A stretch of 64,000 nucleotides of DNA from the NCBI RefSeq assembly GCF_003285015.1, contig NZ_QMFB01000004.1, forward strand, positions 248,001 through 312,000, read 5' to 3'. The position numbers were made by a program, and so were the translations under genes. How positions within the stretch are numbered: position 1 is the stretch's first letter; each line of letters begins with the position of its first letter. The stretch comes from Paenibacillus contaminans. GTDB lineage: Bacteria; Bacillota; Bacilli; Paenibacillales; NBRC-103111. The notes under the pieces are model-generated. The model had not been told where the DNA came from, did no database searches, and saw only the letters and a program-made list of their open reading frames with translations. Below, in pieces: positions 45,408-53,632 of the stretch.

Positions 45408-45515
45408 TTAGGTCCCCTGCTGTACGAAGTGAAAACCTGCTTTGCGAAGCTCAGGTATTGCCTTCATGACGCCCTCGGCGGTATCCTTCTCCGGGTGTGG
45501 TCTTGAGGTACGAGA
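45408..45515 (-). pseudogene. C-terminal remnant resembling a polysaccharide deacetylase
   Basis: The minus strand encodes HPEKDTAEGVMKAIPELRKA then GFHFVQQGT and a stop. The run resembles the last strand and helix of NodB-type deacetylases. The frame closes upstream at 45516, so only about 35 codons survive. Confidence 0.4.
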
Positions 45516-45534
45516 TCATCTAGTCGTATATACA

Positions 45535-45732
45535 TCAATTATCTGCTGTTTCTTTAGCACGGGAAAGGTCACTTGAAAAAATGTAATCCCATTCTTCGCC
45601 TTTCAATCGATCCGCTAGAGCACGTGCTTGTTTTCTACCAATCTCATTAAGCGGCACGTCACTTTGACCTTGAACTCGCTTTTCAATATTCCAATCTGTA
45701 ATACCATGCCTTATTAATCCAATATGTGTCAT
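45535..45732 (-). pseudogene. Truncated histidine phosphatase (phosphoglycerate mutase-like)
   Basis: 65 codons from ATG 45732 with GGGGGG 6 nt upstream. It opens [20 protein letters not shown] with the catalytic RHG, continues through [20 protein letters not shown] and [14 protein letters not shown] and then stops. Intact members are about 190-200 aa, so the C-terminal two thirds, including the second catalytic His, are missing. Confidence 0.75.
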
Positions 45733-45918
45733 AGATAACCCCCCATGTTTTCAATTCCTTTTTTAGTAATAACAAACGAGAATAATAAGCTTATTTTCTA
45801 ATTTTAACACTACATTGGCGTCAATTGATTTTCAACTAACCTCCGGTTAAGAAACGGCAGCCGATCATTCTCTGGCCGGCTTCCGTCATGTATTTATTGA
45901 GCTCTTGTATCCGATAGT

Positions 45919-46359
45919 TTAATCATTCCTTTTCGTAACCAGTGGACCCATTTCTTTCAGTGCAGTACGACCCCACTGCTCTATGAGCTTAAAGTAACTA
46001 TCGGAGTCATGCATTTGTGAGGCAACATCGGCGATCGTCATGGTCCAAGCAACCTTGGGTTGTGGTATTGCATTCAATGGTCTTCGAATACCCTTGGTGC
46101 TCCCTGGTCCTATGGCCATATCTTGACGAATTAACTCCGTGGGGTAACCTTCCTCCAGATGCCTCCGTAATGCGGATTGCACCCAGACATACATATCATC
46201 GCTGTAGCCTTCATGTTGAACCATGTACGAGGCAACAGTTAGAAAGTGCACTTGCCCGTAGCTAGGATCAGTGAATTCAAGTGCCATAAATTCATTGAAT
46301 ATCGATTCGCATGTATTCTCCTGAGAAAGTTCAGCACCACACTTAGCACAAATATCCAA
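45919..46359 (-). CDS. DUF5946-type small protein
   Basis: 146 aa. N-terminal zinc-ribbon half CAKCGAEL, then FMALEFTDPSYGQVHFLTVA and SYMVQHEGYSDDMYVWVQS, a pattern I associate with DUF5946. The start is TTG 46359 with AGGAGG 8 nt upstream. Function unknown. It sits among decayed genes, but its own frame and ribosome site are intact. Confidence 0.7.
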   Translation of the reverse strand: MDICAKCGAELSQENTCESIFNEFMALEFTDPSYGQVHFLTVASYMVQHEGYSDDMYVWVQSALRRHLEEGYPTELIRQDMAIGPGSTKGIRRPLNAIPQPKVAWTMTIADVASQMHDSDSYFKLIEQWGRTALKEMGPLVTKRND

Positions 46360-46382
46360 TACGATTACCTCCTATGCATCGT

Positions 46383-46577
46383 TTATTCTTTGGCCTTATT
46401 CCTAGCATATTTTTGGACGTAACCATTTAAATCACGCAATAAAAGTAAGTGATCCTTCGAATTTTGATTCTCCTTGCAGTTCTCCAAACGTTCTACAACA
46501 TCAATAATGAGAATTACCATATTCTCAAGCTCTTTTACTAAGTCCAATAAAGGAAGATGTTCCAGACTTATGGTATG
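46383..46577 (-). pseudogene. Helical coding remnant, family not recognised
   Basis: An open stretch of 64 codons includes SLEHLPLLDLVKELENMVIL and RDLNGYVQKYARNKAKE before a stop at 46383. It looks like real protein sequence, but has no start with a ribosome site and a stop just upstream. Probably the end of a broken gene. Confidence 0.35.
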
Positions 46578-47056
46578 TTACGCAGTCCAGCGCTTGTTGA
46601 TTTTGTATTTTCATCAAAAATGGAAAACCGGCTTAAATACAAGGCGGTTTATTTAGCTATCGTACCCGTCCCACGGTTTTAAGGGTTTATCTCACGTAAA
46701 CTCAGTCATTCGCAGGATTTCGTCACCTTGGAATGCATAGATCTTAGAAAATGAAGTCGACATCCCCGTCCGGTCCCCAAGTTGGGCATGGGAAGATAAA
46801 AGAAACGTACGCTTTGGAACTTTTCCCCAAGTTATTCGTTTACTGCACGCATTCTCCACAATCTCCCTGGTAGTTTACCATCCCACGGCTCTACGGGTCT
46901 ATGCCCTTACATTCCTTCGTTACACTTATCCAAGGCGTGGAGACCGATAGCGTTTAGCTGATGGGTCTGAGCCCTTATCGGGTACGAACTCGGTCCTCCG
47001 TGCTTTCTTTGTAAAATCCCACGAATGAGTCAATATATGTGATCGTTTAATCAGTC
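46578..47056. other. Stretch without a recognisable gene
   Basis: No credible coding frame. It contains the short motif AGCTATCGTACCCGT (46655-46669) that recurs at 51.6 and 62.9 kb, and a GC-rich part (about 46860-47010) with several short complementary runs. It adjoins the C-terminal end of an IS110 transposase remnant, so it may be that element's non-coding end; this is unproven. Confidence 0.4.
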
Positions 47057-47352
47057 TTATGCAGCTTGAATGCATGTAGGGGCAGCTTTTTCAGGAGAAA
47101 AAGTCTCTCCCCGCCCAACAATGCCGATGATGATTCGTGCCAGTTTTCCAAGCAGTGTAAATACCGACTGTTGCTTTTTCATTTGCTAGACTTGAACATT
47201 ATGCACATGCAGTTGACGGAACACAGGATGATTTCCAACGAGTTGGAGCGTAGCCAGATACAGATATTTTAGCAGCGTAGCATCGCCCCTTTTAGAAAGC
47301 ACAATCTGTCCCTTGTGTTTCCCCGAAGTACTCTCGGCCATAAAAAAAGCGG
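47057..47352 (-). pseudogene. IS110-family transposase remnant (C-terminal part)
   Basis: The minus strand reads AESTSGKHKGQIVLSKRGDA, LKYLYLATLQLVGNHPVFRQ, an in-frame TAG, then GKLARIIIGIVGRGE. This matches the conserved SSGKHKGQ / SKRG block and following helices of the IS116/IS110/IS902 transposase domain. The rest is missing or scrambled. Confidence 0.7.
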
Positions 47353-47839
47353 ACTGCCGCTGCAATCTGCTTCATTTCACTATTGTCCCCGTTAACTTCA
47401 TGCTAACATCAATTGCGTGGTTGCCTAGAAATAACATTCAAACCATCTGCTCTATACCCATTTGTTCGATCCGCCCGAAAGGTAAGCTGTACTGTTTCAG
47501 AGCTATTACCTTTTATGACTATTCCTTCTATCATGAATTCAGATACATGGTGATCCGACTTTATTATCGGTAGCACAAAGCATCTATGAAGAGAAAATCT
47601 GTTTGATACCCTTCTCTCAAGACGCTCATAATTTTAGGATGGAGTTCTAACATTAAAGCTTGTTGCACTAATTGACACTGAAACGTTGTATTGGATTCTG
47701 AGGACGATAGTGCAATAAACATCATCAGGCAGGTTTGCAGGAAAGCGGAACTTCGAGGAAATTGGATGATAACCCAGAAACAGAGTGAATAAACTTATGA
47801 AGAAGGATCTATTTATCTCCAATGAAAAGGAGTACGGTA
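47353..47839. other. Stretch without a recognisable gene
   Basis: Upstream side of the IS110 remnant. Only short open frames, none with a ribosome site or family signature. Confidence 0.4.
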
Positions 47840-47888
47840 ATGAAATTCGGTGACATAAACCATCTGCTCTTTTCTGTATCGAACCGCA
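47840..47888 (+). pseudogene. FosB-like VOC N-terminal fragment
   Basis: ATG 47840, with GGAG upstream, encodes MKFGDINHLLFSVSN, the typical opening of FosB-type metallothiol transferases (fosfomycin resistance). The similarity then stops abruptly. Only about 15 codons remain. Confidence 0.4.
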
Positions 47889-48144
47889 CTAACGACTACT
47901 TAGTGAGCTGCCCTGGATGCTGTCAGCTTGATCTAACAGTATTGCCTTCGGTTTTTGATGATTGGCCGTAAATTGAACAAACCAAATAAATAATGAAGCA
48001 TTTCTTTAAAGAAAGGATCAGCGTTGATGACACATCATATTAAAACCTTTGATACATAAGGGGTCATACTGTTTATAATGTTAAAATGACAATATATTAT
48101 ATTATTATTACAAGGTGCACAAATCACAGGACATAGATAAAACA

Positions 48145-48173
48145 ATATCCGTCACCAGAAAGGTGACGGATAT
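48145..48173 (-). terminator. Terminator-like hairpin without an obvious gene
   Basis: ATATCCGTCACC / GGTGACGGATAT, a perfect 12-bp stem. On the minus strand it is followed by TGTTTTATC. It may be left from a deleted gene. Confidence 0.45.
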
Positions 48174-48264
48174 CTCTCGATTGCGAACTTTAAATCCAAG
48201 GCCTGCCTAGAAGCTGTTATGAAAGAGTTTATGCCGGATAAAGTCCCGTCAAATATGTAGAGCC

Positions 48265-48340
48265 GAGAAGCCCCCGACCTCTAAACTACCATACTCACGA
48301 AGTATATTCACGAAGTGAGGTAGACAACGAAATATCCACT
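48265..48340 (+). mobile_element. Remnant resembling an IS605-type right end
   Basis: AAGCCCCCGACCTCTA, a short hairpin region, then GTGAGGTAGAC echo the right end of the element at 24.3-25.8 kb (AAGCCCCAACCTCTA ... GTGAGGGTAGTTGAC). No tnpB is left. Confidence 0.35.
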
Positions 48341-48365
48341 TGTTTTCCCGAGCGATTCCCTTATC

Positions 48366-49025
48366 ATGATGATTAAACGGAGGTGGCGCTGTATCGACAA
48401 AATCAAAGTGATGCTAGTCGAAGACGATATCGAATGGCAGCGCGGCATATGTGATTTTTTGGGCGGTCATCCGCAAATCGAGATCGTGTGCTGCGTCTCC
48501 AGCAGGAAAGAATGCCAGACTGCTCTTCAAAATACCGCAATCGACGTTGTGCTGATGGACATTATGCTTGGGGAACAGTCCGGAACCGGCCTCGATGCTG
48601 CATTGGACATTGCGTATGAGCATCTGGCGGTCAAGGTGATCATGCTCAGTTCGGTTGATTACGATGACGAAGTGTTTTATGAAGCGTTTTTGAGCGGGGC
48701 GTACGATTTTGTTTACAAGAACGACTTCGAGCAGTTGCCCAATGTCATTGCCGAATCGCTGGAAAACAAGACGTCCAAATACGGCAGCCGCTTACGAAAG
48801 CTTGTATTCGACAAGAAGAAAGAACTGCTCACCCCTCACGACTCCGAGCTGCTGCGGCTTATTGGGCAAGGGCGGACACAGCAAGAAATCTCACAAATGA
48901 ACAGTGTCAGCCTAGCCGCCGTCAAGAAGCAGGTAGGCAGACTGCTGGAAAAGTTCAATTGGTCCGGCTCCAGCAAGGAATTGGCGGACAAATGCTTGAA
49001 GTGGGGCTTGCTAGACAAACCTTGA
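48366..49025 (+). CDS. LuxR/NarL-family response regulator
   Basis: 219 aa as annotated. Receiver: KVMLVEDDIEWQRG, phosphorylatable Asp in VVLMDIMLGEQSG, and Lys in DFVYKNDF. The C-terminal LuxR-type HTH shows LLRLIGQGRTQQEISQMNSV and AVKKQVGRLLEKF. The ATG at 48366 has no ribosome site, whereas a strong GGAGG lies inside the frame 9 nt before an ATC codon at 48393 (IDKIKVMLVEDD). The true start may be non-canonical. The regulator is the likely partner of the membrane kinase at 49.6 kb, with a small ORF between them. Confidence 0.82.
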   Translation: MMIKRRWRCIDKIKVMLVEDDIEWQRGICDFLGGHPQIEIVCCVSSRKECQTALQNTAIDVVLMDIMLGEQSGTGLDAALDIAYEHLAVKVIMLSSVDYDDEVFYEAFLSGAYDFVYKNDFEQLPNVIAESLENKTSKYGSRLRKLVFDKKKELLTPHDSELLRLIGQGRTQQEISQMNSVSLAAVKKQVGRLLEKFNWSGSSKELADKCLKWGLLDKP

Positions 49026-49037
49026 TACGCCCCCTAT

Positions 49038-49088
49038 AAATCACCATCCATTGCCCGTTCATCATGGCAGTTGATGGTGATTTTTCCA
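49038..49088 (+). terminator. Terminator of the LuxR-type regulator gene
   Basis: AATCACCATC / GATGGTGATT stem with a 23-nt loop region and a T5 tail, 13 nt after the stop. Confidence 0.75.
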
Positions 49089-49221
49089 TTTCACGCATTT
49101 TAATATCCGGTAGACAAAATATTGTCCACTAGCCAGGCGGCAGTCAGGATAGTAGGATATACCCATCGACATAATCTGTCAGCATATAACTTTAGACCCA
49201 TTCGGAGCGTGATACGATCAA

Positions 49222-49344
49222 ATGCCATACTACTATTTCAAGGAAATATGGACACCGCTCAAACTGCTTGGCATCAGTATTTTTAAGGACGAAGAGGACC
49301 GGATTTGGTATAAGCTATGGAAGTACAAGAGAAGGCAGTTGTAG
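49222..49344 (+). CDS. Small 40-aa basic/aromatic protein between a response regulator and its kinase
   Basis: ATG 49222 to TAG 49344 gives MPYYYFKEIWTPLKLLGISI followed by FKDEEDRIWYKLWKYKRRQL. It is rich in Tyr, Trp and Lys with a short hydrophobic centre. A weak GGAG lies about 15 nt upstream. I recognise no family. Its position, flanked by the terminator of the regulator and a hairpin before the kinase, suggests a separate small transcript. It could be a signal peptide precursor or small regulator of the two-component pair, or a chance ORF. Confidence 0.4.
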   Translation: MPYYYFKEIWTPLKLLGISIFKDEEDRIWYKLWKYKRRQL

Positions 49345-49407
49345 ATTGGCAACAGGAGGAACCCGCGAGGTGACCGGAAGCAAAGCGCATTCACAGCATG
49401 CTCCATA

Positions 49408-49443
49408 GCCATACGAGACCACAGCTCCCTGTGCTCGTATGGC
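49408..49443 (+). promoter_or_regulatory. Hairpin upstream of the sensor kinase gene
   Basis: GCCATACGAG / CTCGTATGGC, a perfect 10-bp stem with an inner CACAG/CTGTG pair. It follows the small ORF and has only a weak pyrimidine tail. It may be a terminator for the small transcript. Confidence 0.5.
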
Positions 49444-49583
49444 CATTCCTATTTCCGGATATGTTTCGGTAAATAAACACAAACAGATTGCCCAATATGA
49501 ACTTTTCATGGTAAAACAAGGGAGACACTTCTATATGACTTTTGCATCACGGCGCGCGAAAGCGGCGGGGGAGGGACGAAACG

Positions 49584-50939
49584 ATGATCGCCGTGATCTA
49601 TTTGCTTGTGTTTGGCATCATGGTGCCGATCAGCGTCTATTTGCTGGCCAAGCATCGCCGAAGCAACCTCGTTTTCTGGGGCGCCGTCACGCTTTTGTGT
49701 GCTGGCTTGGGCGGATTGCAAGTAGCGCTTGAACGTATTGCGATCCCCTACTTCGCAGACAACGGCATGCCACTGATCCGGGTAGAAACGCTCATATGGA
49801 TATCCGATAAGCTGAACAACACGATTCACTCGGTTCCTTATTGGTCCATTCTCATCTTTTTTCTGAATTACGCCGGATTTTCGAACAAAATCCTCAACTT
49901 GATATTATCCATGCCGGTTTGGATCTCCATTTGGAACGATAAAATTGAAGGTATTACGGAGCCTGTGATGAATTATCCCTTTATTTTGTCATGGGGGGTT
50001 CCTTACGCCGGTTGCTCGGTTTTGCTGCTCCTCTATGTGCTGTTCAAGGAAAGAAATTGGCCGAAAGCTCCTCGCCATCTGGGAACCGCCGCCATCTACC
50101 TGTTGCCCGAAACCGCCCTGATCTTGTATCAAAGCGATGGCTGGTATACCCACTTAGACGCGAATCTGTTGATTTATCTCTCCATCCTGTTACTGTTCAG
50201 CTCCTTGTTGGTAGTCACCTTGTACCTTAACCATACATTCCTGGGCGTTAATCGCGAAAACATGTCCGGCAAAATACAAATCGGAACGAGAATGATGCAG
50301 CACGCATTCAAAAACTCCGCAGGCAAAGTCAAACTAAACGCGCTCAATCTACGAAACAGTCTGAAACGCGGAAACTATGAGGATGCCGAAAGGCAATTGG
50401 ACTATTTGCTGTCAGCGAACGATCATCTGCTCGGCATGATGGATAAGCTGTCCTACACGATGAGGAACAAAATCACGCTGAAGCCAGAAACCCATGATTT
50501 GCTGAAGATTGCGGAGGAAGTCGCAGCCCCGTTCAGCTTGCAGACAAATATGATCTTCCTGATCCCTTCAACGTCCGTTTCGGTCCAGATCGACAAAGAG
50601 CTCGTTATCGAATGCTTGACGAACATTATCGACAATGCCCTGGAAGCAATGGACGGCTCCGGCAAGATCGAGATCGGATTGCTGTGCAGAAAAACAAAAG
50701 TCGCTCTATCCGTTACCGATTCGGGAAAAGGGATGGATCGGATACAGCTTGCCAGTATTGCGGAACCATTTTATTCCACTAAAACGAAATCCGGACGCAA
50801 CTTCGGACTGGGCATGTACTATGTCAAGAAAGTCATGGATGCGCATAAAGGAAAGCTGCAAGTATCTAGCCAGTTAGGCAAAGGGACATGCGTTACGCTG
50901 GAGTTTCCGGTTCGCCAAAAACGGCAGATTGACAGCTAA
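49584..50939 (+). CDS. Multi-TM sensor histidine kinase
   Basis: 451 aa. Seven or so TM helices fill residues 1-225 (MIAVIYLLVFGIMVPISVYL ... LLLFSSLLVVTLYL). Then a dimerisation segment has a possible phospho-acceptor His in RMMQHAFKNSAGKVKL (about residue 240), and a C-terminal ATPase domain with TNIIDNALEAMDG (N box), DSGKGMDRI (G1) and FGLGMYYVKKV (G2). The start is ATG 49584 with GGAGGG 8 nt upstream; the longer frame from 49542 lacks one. A polytopic sensor with little extracellular loop suits a membrane or small-peptide signal. It probably phosphorylates the LuxR-type regulator upstream. Confidence 0.87.
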   Translation: MIAVIYLLVFGIMVPISVYLLAKHRRSNLVFWGAVTLLCAGLGGLQVALERIAIPYFADNGMPLIRVETLIWISDKLNNTIHSVPYWSILIFFLNYAGFSNKILNLILSMPVWISIWNDKIEGITEPVMNYPFILSWGVPYAGCSVLLLLYVLFKERNWPKAPRHLGTAAIYLLPETALILYQSDGWYTHLDANLLIYLSILLLFSSLLVVTLYLNHTFLGVNRENMSGKIQIGTRMMQHAFKNSAGKVKLNALNLRNSLKRGNYEDAERQLDYLLSANDHLLGMMDKLSYTMRNKITLKPETHDLLKIAEEVAAPFSLQTNMIFLIPSTSVSVQIDKELVIECLTNIIDNALEAMDGSGKIEIGLLCRKTKVALSVTDSGKGMDRIQLASIAEPFYSTKTKSGRNFGLGMYYVKKVMDAHKGKLQVSSQLGKGTCVTLEFPVRQKRQIDS

Positions 50940-50996
50940 GCGCTGCCACAGCCGGATTCTGAGTATCGATGCGGTAGCCGTCCCTTTGACCCTGTT

Positions 50997-51040
50997 CACC
51001 ACTTTCTAGTCCTCCTAAAGTGGTGATAGGGTCTGTTTTT
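50997..51040 (+). terminator. Probable terminator of the kinase gene
   Basis: CACCACTTT / AAAGTGGTG stem with a T5 stretch about 12 nt later. Of the remaining 51041-51290, only a palindrome at 51140-51157 and a doubtful ORF are seen. Confidence 0.5.
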
Positions 51041-51290
51041 CGTTATAGAACAAATTCGTTAGGGAGCGTCAAGAAGTTTGTGTATTTGGTTTTAGGTAGG
51101 TTATCCATCGGAACGATGGATGATAAATGGTTCTCAGGGGGTGGGGGTACCCCCACCGAAATTTTGGATTACATTTCCATTTTCGTTTCGTTTGGATTGG
51201 TGGTTTCATAGCGTTCCCGATACAGTGCTAACGGCTTGAAGAAGTTTCTTTCAGATTCGAACTTTACTGCCCGTTACTTCAATGAACATC

Positions 51291-51318
51291 AAAAAAAGAG
51301 CTGCCCTTGCGGCAGCCC
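51291..51318 (-). terminator. Terminator of the 93-aa gene
   Basis: The minus strand reads GGCTGCC, GCAA loop, GGGCAGC, TC and a T7 run, just after the stop. Confidence 0.85.
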
Positions 51319-51322
51319 CACA

Positions 51323-51604
51323 CTAGCGTTCTCCGTTAGTTGAATCATTGCTCATATCTTCAAGGCTTATTTCTTGTAAAAATTCATCATCACCAACTAT
51401 TTCGAGTATTGGTTTATCAAAAGCCTGTTTTATGTGGTCAATGTTGGATAATAGTTCATCATAAGAATACCTGTTCATTACGTTCTTATCCCAAATCCAA
51501 GAAGTTGGTTTATTGTCATCGTCATAGTAAACTTCACATACGGCAAAGGATGTAAAATCATCATTCCATTTCTTTTTGATAACTCTATATCCCCAGGAAC
51601 TCAT
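51323..51604 (-). CDS. Hypothetical 93-aa protein
   Basis: Starts MSSWGYRVIKKKWNDDFTSF and continues AVCEVYYDDDNKPTSWIWDK. It is acidic, soluble, without a signal peptide. A strong AAGGAGG lies 8 nt before ATG 51604, and a good terminator follows, so the gene is real. I do not recognise a named family or function. The short motif CTATCGTACCCGTTAGC lies 30 nt upstream of the start. Confidence 0.7.
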   Translation of the reverse strand: MSSWGYRVIKKKWNDDFTSFAVCEVYYDDDNKPTSWIWDKNVMNRYSYDELLSNIDHIKQAFDKPILEIVGDDEFLQEISLEDMSNDSTNGER

Positions 51605-51675
51605 TGTTCCATCCTCCTTATTTTTCTTTCAACTATCGTACCCGTTAGCACAATGAATGCACTATAGTTATCGTT

Positions 51676-52341
51676 TTATTTCTTTTTTAATGTTAGATAT
51701 TTAATTACGCCATCTTTACTATCCGCATTAAAGAACACTTGGTTATCTCCCGCCTCATAATACAGATACCATCCGCTTTCAATGTCGTTTAATCCTTCTT
51801 GTATTGGCTCACCAATAACTTTTTTCAATTCATCAACTGTATATTTCACTGTATCTCCGCCTACTCGAATTGCGCTGACACTATTATCCGAATTACCAAA
51901 GAAATAATAATAATCAAACCATGCAGAATATTGCGTTTGCCAGCTTCCTGTTTTTTGAGGCTCCCCCCATTTTTGCATGACTTCATTTTTGGAGGACATA
52001 ATTCCAAATTCAATTCCTTTGATTTTGCCTTCTGAAGCATAGGAAAGAAAGTCTTTATCCAAGGGGAGTTTTTTGCTTAAATTCGTTTGTTCAATTGAAA
52101 TCGTTCTGGTCGTGTCCTCATATTTAACAAGAGCACCCATGGACTCAGCTACAAAACGAACAGGTACATATGCATGACCGTTATAGTTCAATACCGTATA
52201 TTCACTGCCGATTTCTTTGTTTTGTCCATTCACTTCGAATTTCGCTGGAAATAAGTATGCTTGAATAGTGTCTGCGGCATATACAGCAGTCGTAGCTGTC
52301 AAACCAACTCCGCAAATTAGACCTAAAACAAACTTTTTCAA
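51676..52341 (-). CDS. Secreted protein with copper amine oxidase-like N-terminal (stalk) domain
   Basis: 221 aa. Signal peptide MKKFVLGLICGVGLTATTAV with cleavage after YAA. Residues about 25-90 form the stalk domain: GHAYVPVRFVAESMGALVKY and TRTISIEQ. The C-terminal part (about 95-221) holds WGEPQKTGSWQTQYSAWFDY and YTVDELKKVIGEPIQEG, similar to SmpA-like beta/alpha repeats. The start is TTG 52341 with AGGGGTG upstream. Surface or wall associated; function unknown. Confidence 0.82.
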   Translation of the reverse strand: MKKFVLGLICGVGLTATTAVYAADTIQAYLFPAKFEVNGQNKEIGSEYTVLNYNGHAYVPVRFVAESMGALVKYEDTTRTISIEQTNLSKKLPLDKDFLSYASEGKIKGIEFGIMSSKNEVMQKWGEPQKTGSWQTQYSAWFDYYYFFGNSDNSVSAIRVGGDTVKYTVDELKKVIGEPIQEGLNDIESGWYLYYEAGDNQVFFNADSKDGVIKYLTLKKK

Positions 52342-52592
52342 AATTCATCACCCCTTTTTTTATTACAATAATTTACAGACGAAGTGATTAGGTAGTAAGT
52401 TTCGCCATTTTTTCAATTTTTATCAACTCCACTTACACGCAGGTATTCCACATAACTGCCCGTATAGCGGAACAAGCTGCCAATAGTGCCGGCATCGTTA
52501 CCCATTAGTTCAGTCCATGGTCATCATCAATCATCCATGAAAACTCTTTAGCAATTAAGTTTGCAATTTCAGATATCGATTGTTCTAAAATA

Positions 52593-53363
52593 TCATCTAT
52601 ATACGCCACGTTCCATGCTCGGTATATAATCGGGTTCAGACGCCCCCAGTGCACGCGCATAGACAGGAAGCCATTGTACTGCGGATGCAGACTCGTCATC
52701 CACTATATTGACCGGTCCGGAAGGCCATCCAAGCGCGTGCACAGCCGCGTTCGCCGCATCCTCCACATGAATGAAGGAGCTGATCCCATCGGTTGCCGGC
52801 ATTTCCTTTCGCAGCACTTGTTCAGCTATATGCCCGGTGCGCTCGTACCATGTTCCCGGCCCATAAAATATTCCATAACGAAGAATCACATACTCCGGTA
52901 ATGCCGTAACGGTTTGTTCTAACGTAGCGACTGCGTCTACCATCCTAATCCGGGGCTCAGGTGCGTTCAAATCCAAAGGAATATTCTCGGTTGACGGCCC
53001 ATCTCCCGGTTCGTAGACCCACGAAATGCTTTGCGCGACGATGCGAGTTACCCCTGCTGCCTGGGCAGCTTCGACCAGATTTCGAGTACCTTCCTTTCGG
53101 ATCCTGGAAGTCTCGGAAAAGTTCATATCGCTTAAAGAAGTGAGTTGATGGATAACCGCATCCGGCCGCACTTCGGCCATTGCCGCAATGATGGCTTCCC
53201 GGTCAAACACATCGGCTAGTAAAACGTGAGCGCCCATACTTTTCATAACATGGGCATTACGCTCGCTGCGGGTTATTGTCACAACCTCATGACCTACCTG
53301 CAGCAGCCTCGGAAGAAGCTGCCGGCCTACTGCCCCGGATCCTCCTGCAACAAAGATTCTCAT
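52593..53363 (-). CDS. NAD(P)-dependent epimerase/dehydratase-like SDR, probably 3'-truncated
   Basis: 256 aa. Extended-SDR N terminus MRIFVAGGSGAVGRQLLPRL (GxxGxxG), then AVIHQLTSLSDMNF, SISWVYEPGD and RYGIFYGPGTWYERTGH. Relatives are usually about 290-310 aa and continue past the VDDE / LPVYARALGA region. Here the protein ends early with PSMERGVYR, and a different reading frame downstream (52505-52610) contains unrelated coding-like sequence. The start is ATG 53363 with GGAGG 7 nt upstream. Possibly non-functional. The gap 52342-52592 holds that fragment and no intact gene. Confidence 0.75.
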   Translation of the reverse strand: MRIFVAGGSGAVGRQLLPRLLQVGHEVVTITRSERNAHVMKSMGAHVLLADVFDREAIIAAMAEVRPDAVIHQLTSLSDMNFSETSRIRKEGTRNLVEAAQAAGVTRIVAQSISWVYEPGDGPSTENIPLDLNAPEPRIRMVDAVATLEQTVTALPEYVILRYGIFYGPGTWYERTGHIAEQVLRKEMPATDGISSFIHVEDAANAAVHALGWPSGPVNIVDDESASAVQWLPVYARALGASEPDYIPSMERGVYR

Positions 53364-53568
53364 ACACTTACCTCCTGTCTGTTTCACATTTTTGAAGATA
53401 CCTGCCCCATCCTCATATCATAGAAGACAATGAAGAGGATACTTTTGTGACAATACAGTAAAAAGGCATCTAAGTGTGCCATTTATCGAATGCCAGTATC
53501 CTGCCCGTTCAATCAACTTGATCCCCCATTATCCGCAGGAATCGCCCCCTTTAATTTCCTAGACAACA

Positions 53569-53608
53569 AAAAACGCCCGGATGATCAGACGATCATCGGG
53601 CGTTTTTC
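53569..53608. terminator. Strong bidirectional terminator
   Basis: AAAAAACGCCCG-GATGATC / GATCATC-GGGCGTTTTT, with T runs on both strands. It ends the large lyase gene on the minus strand. Confidence 0.88.
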
Positions 53609-53632
53609 CCCCTGTAAATCAGGTATAAATCG

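Larger units (their letters stand above)
47889..48365. other. Stretch without an intact gene
   Basis: It includes the inverted repeat at 48145-48173, a short coding-like end (LEAVMKEFMPDKVPSNM at about 48208-48260) and an IS605-like right end at 48265-48340. No intact gene. Confidence 0.4.

Noticed and set aside
46700..47050. Possible group II intron or other structured RNA
   Set aside because: No domain V/VI signature or reverse transcriptase; proximity to an IS110 remnant is the only context.
49338..49406. GGAGG followed by GTG and a 12-codon ORF before the kinase
   Set aside because: Too short and without support beyond the ribosome site; the kinase has its own strong site at 49584.
51020..51211. 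Small ORF ending in a hydrophobic tail, reminiscent of holin-like toxins
   Set aside because: The start lacks a ribosome site, the frame runs through a palindrome, and similarity is only a short hydrophobic pattern.
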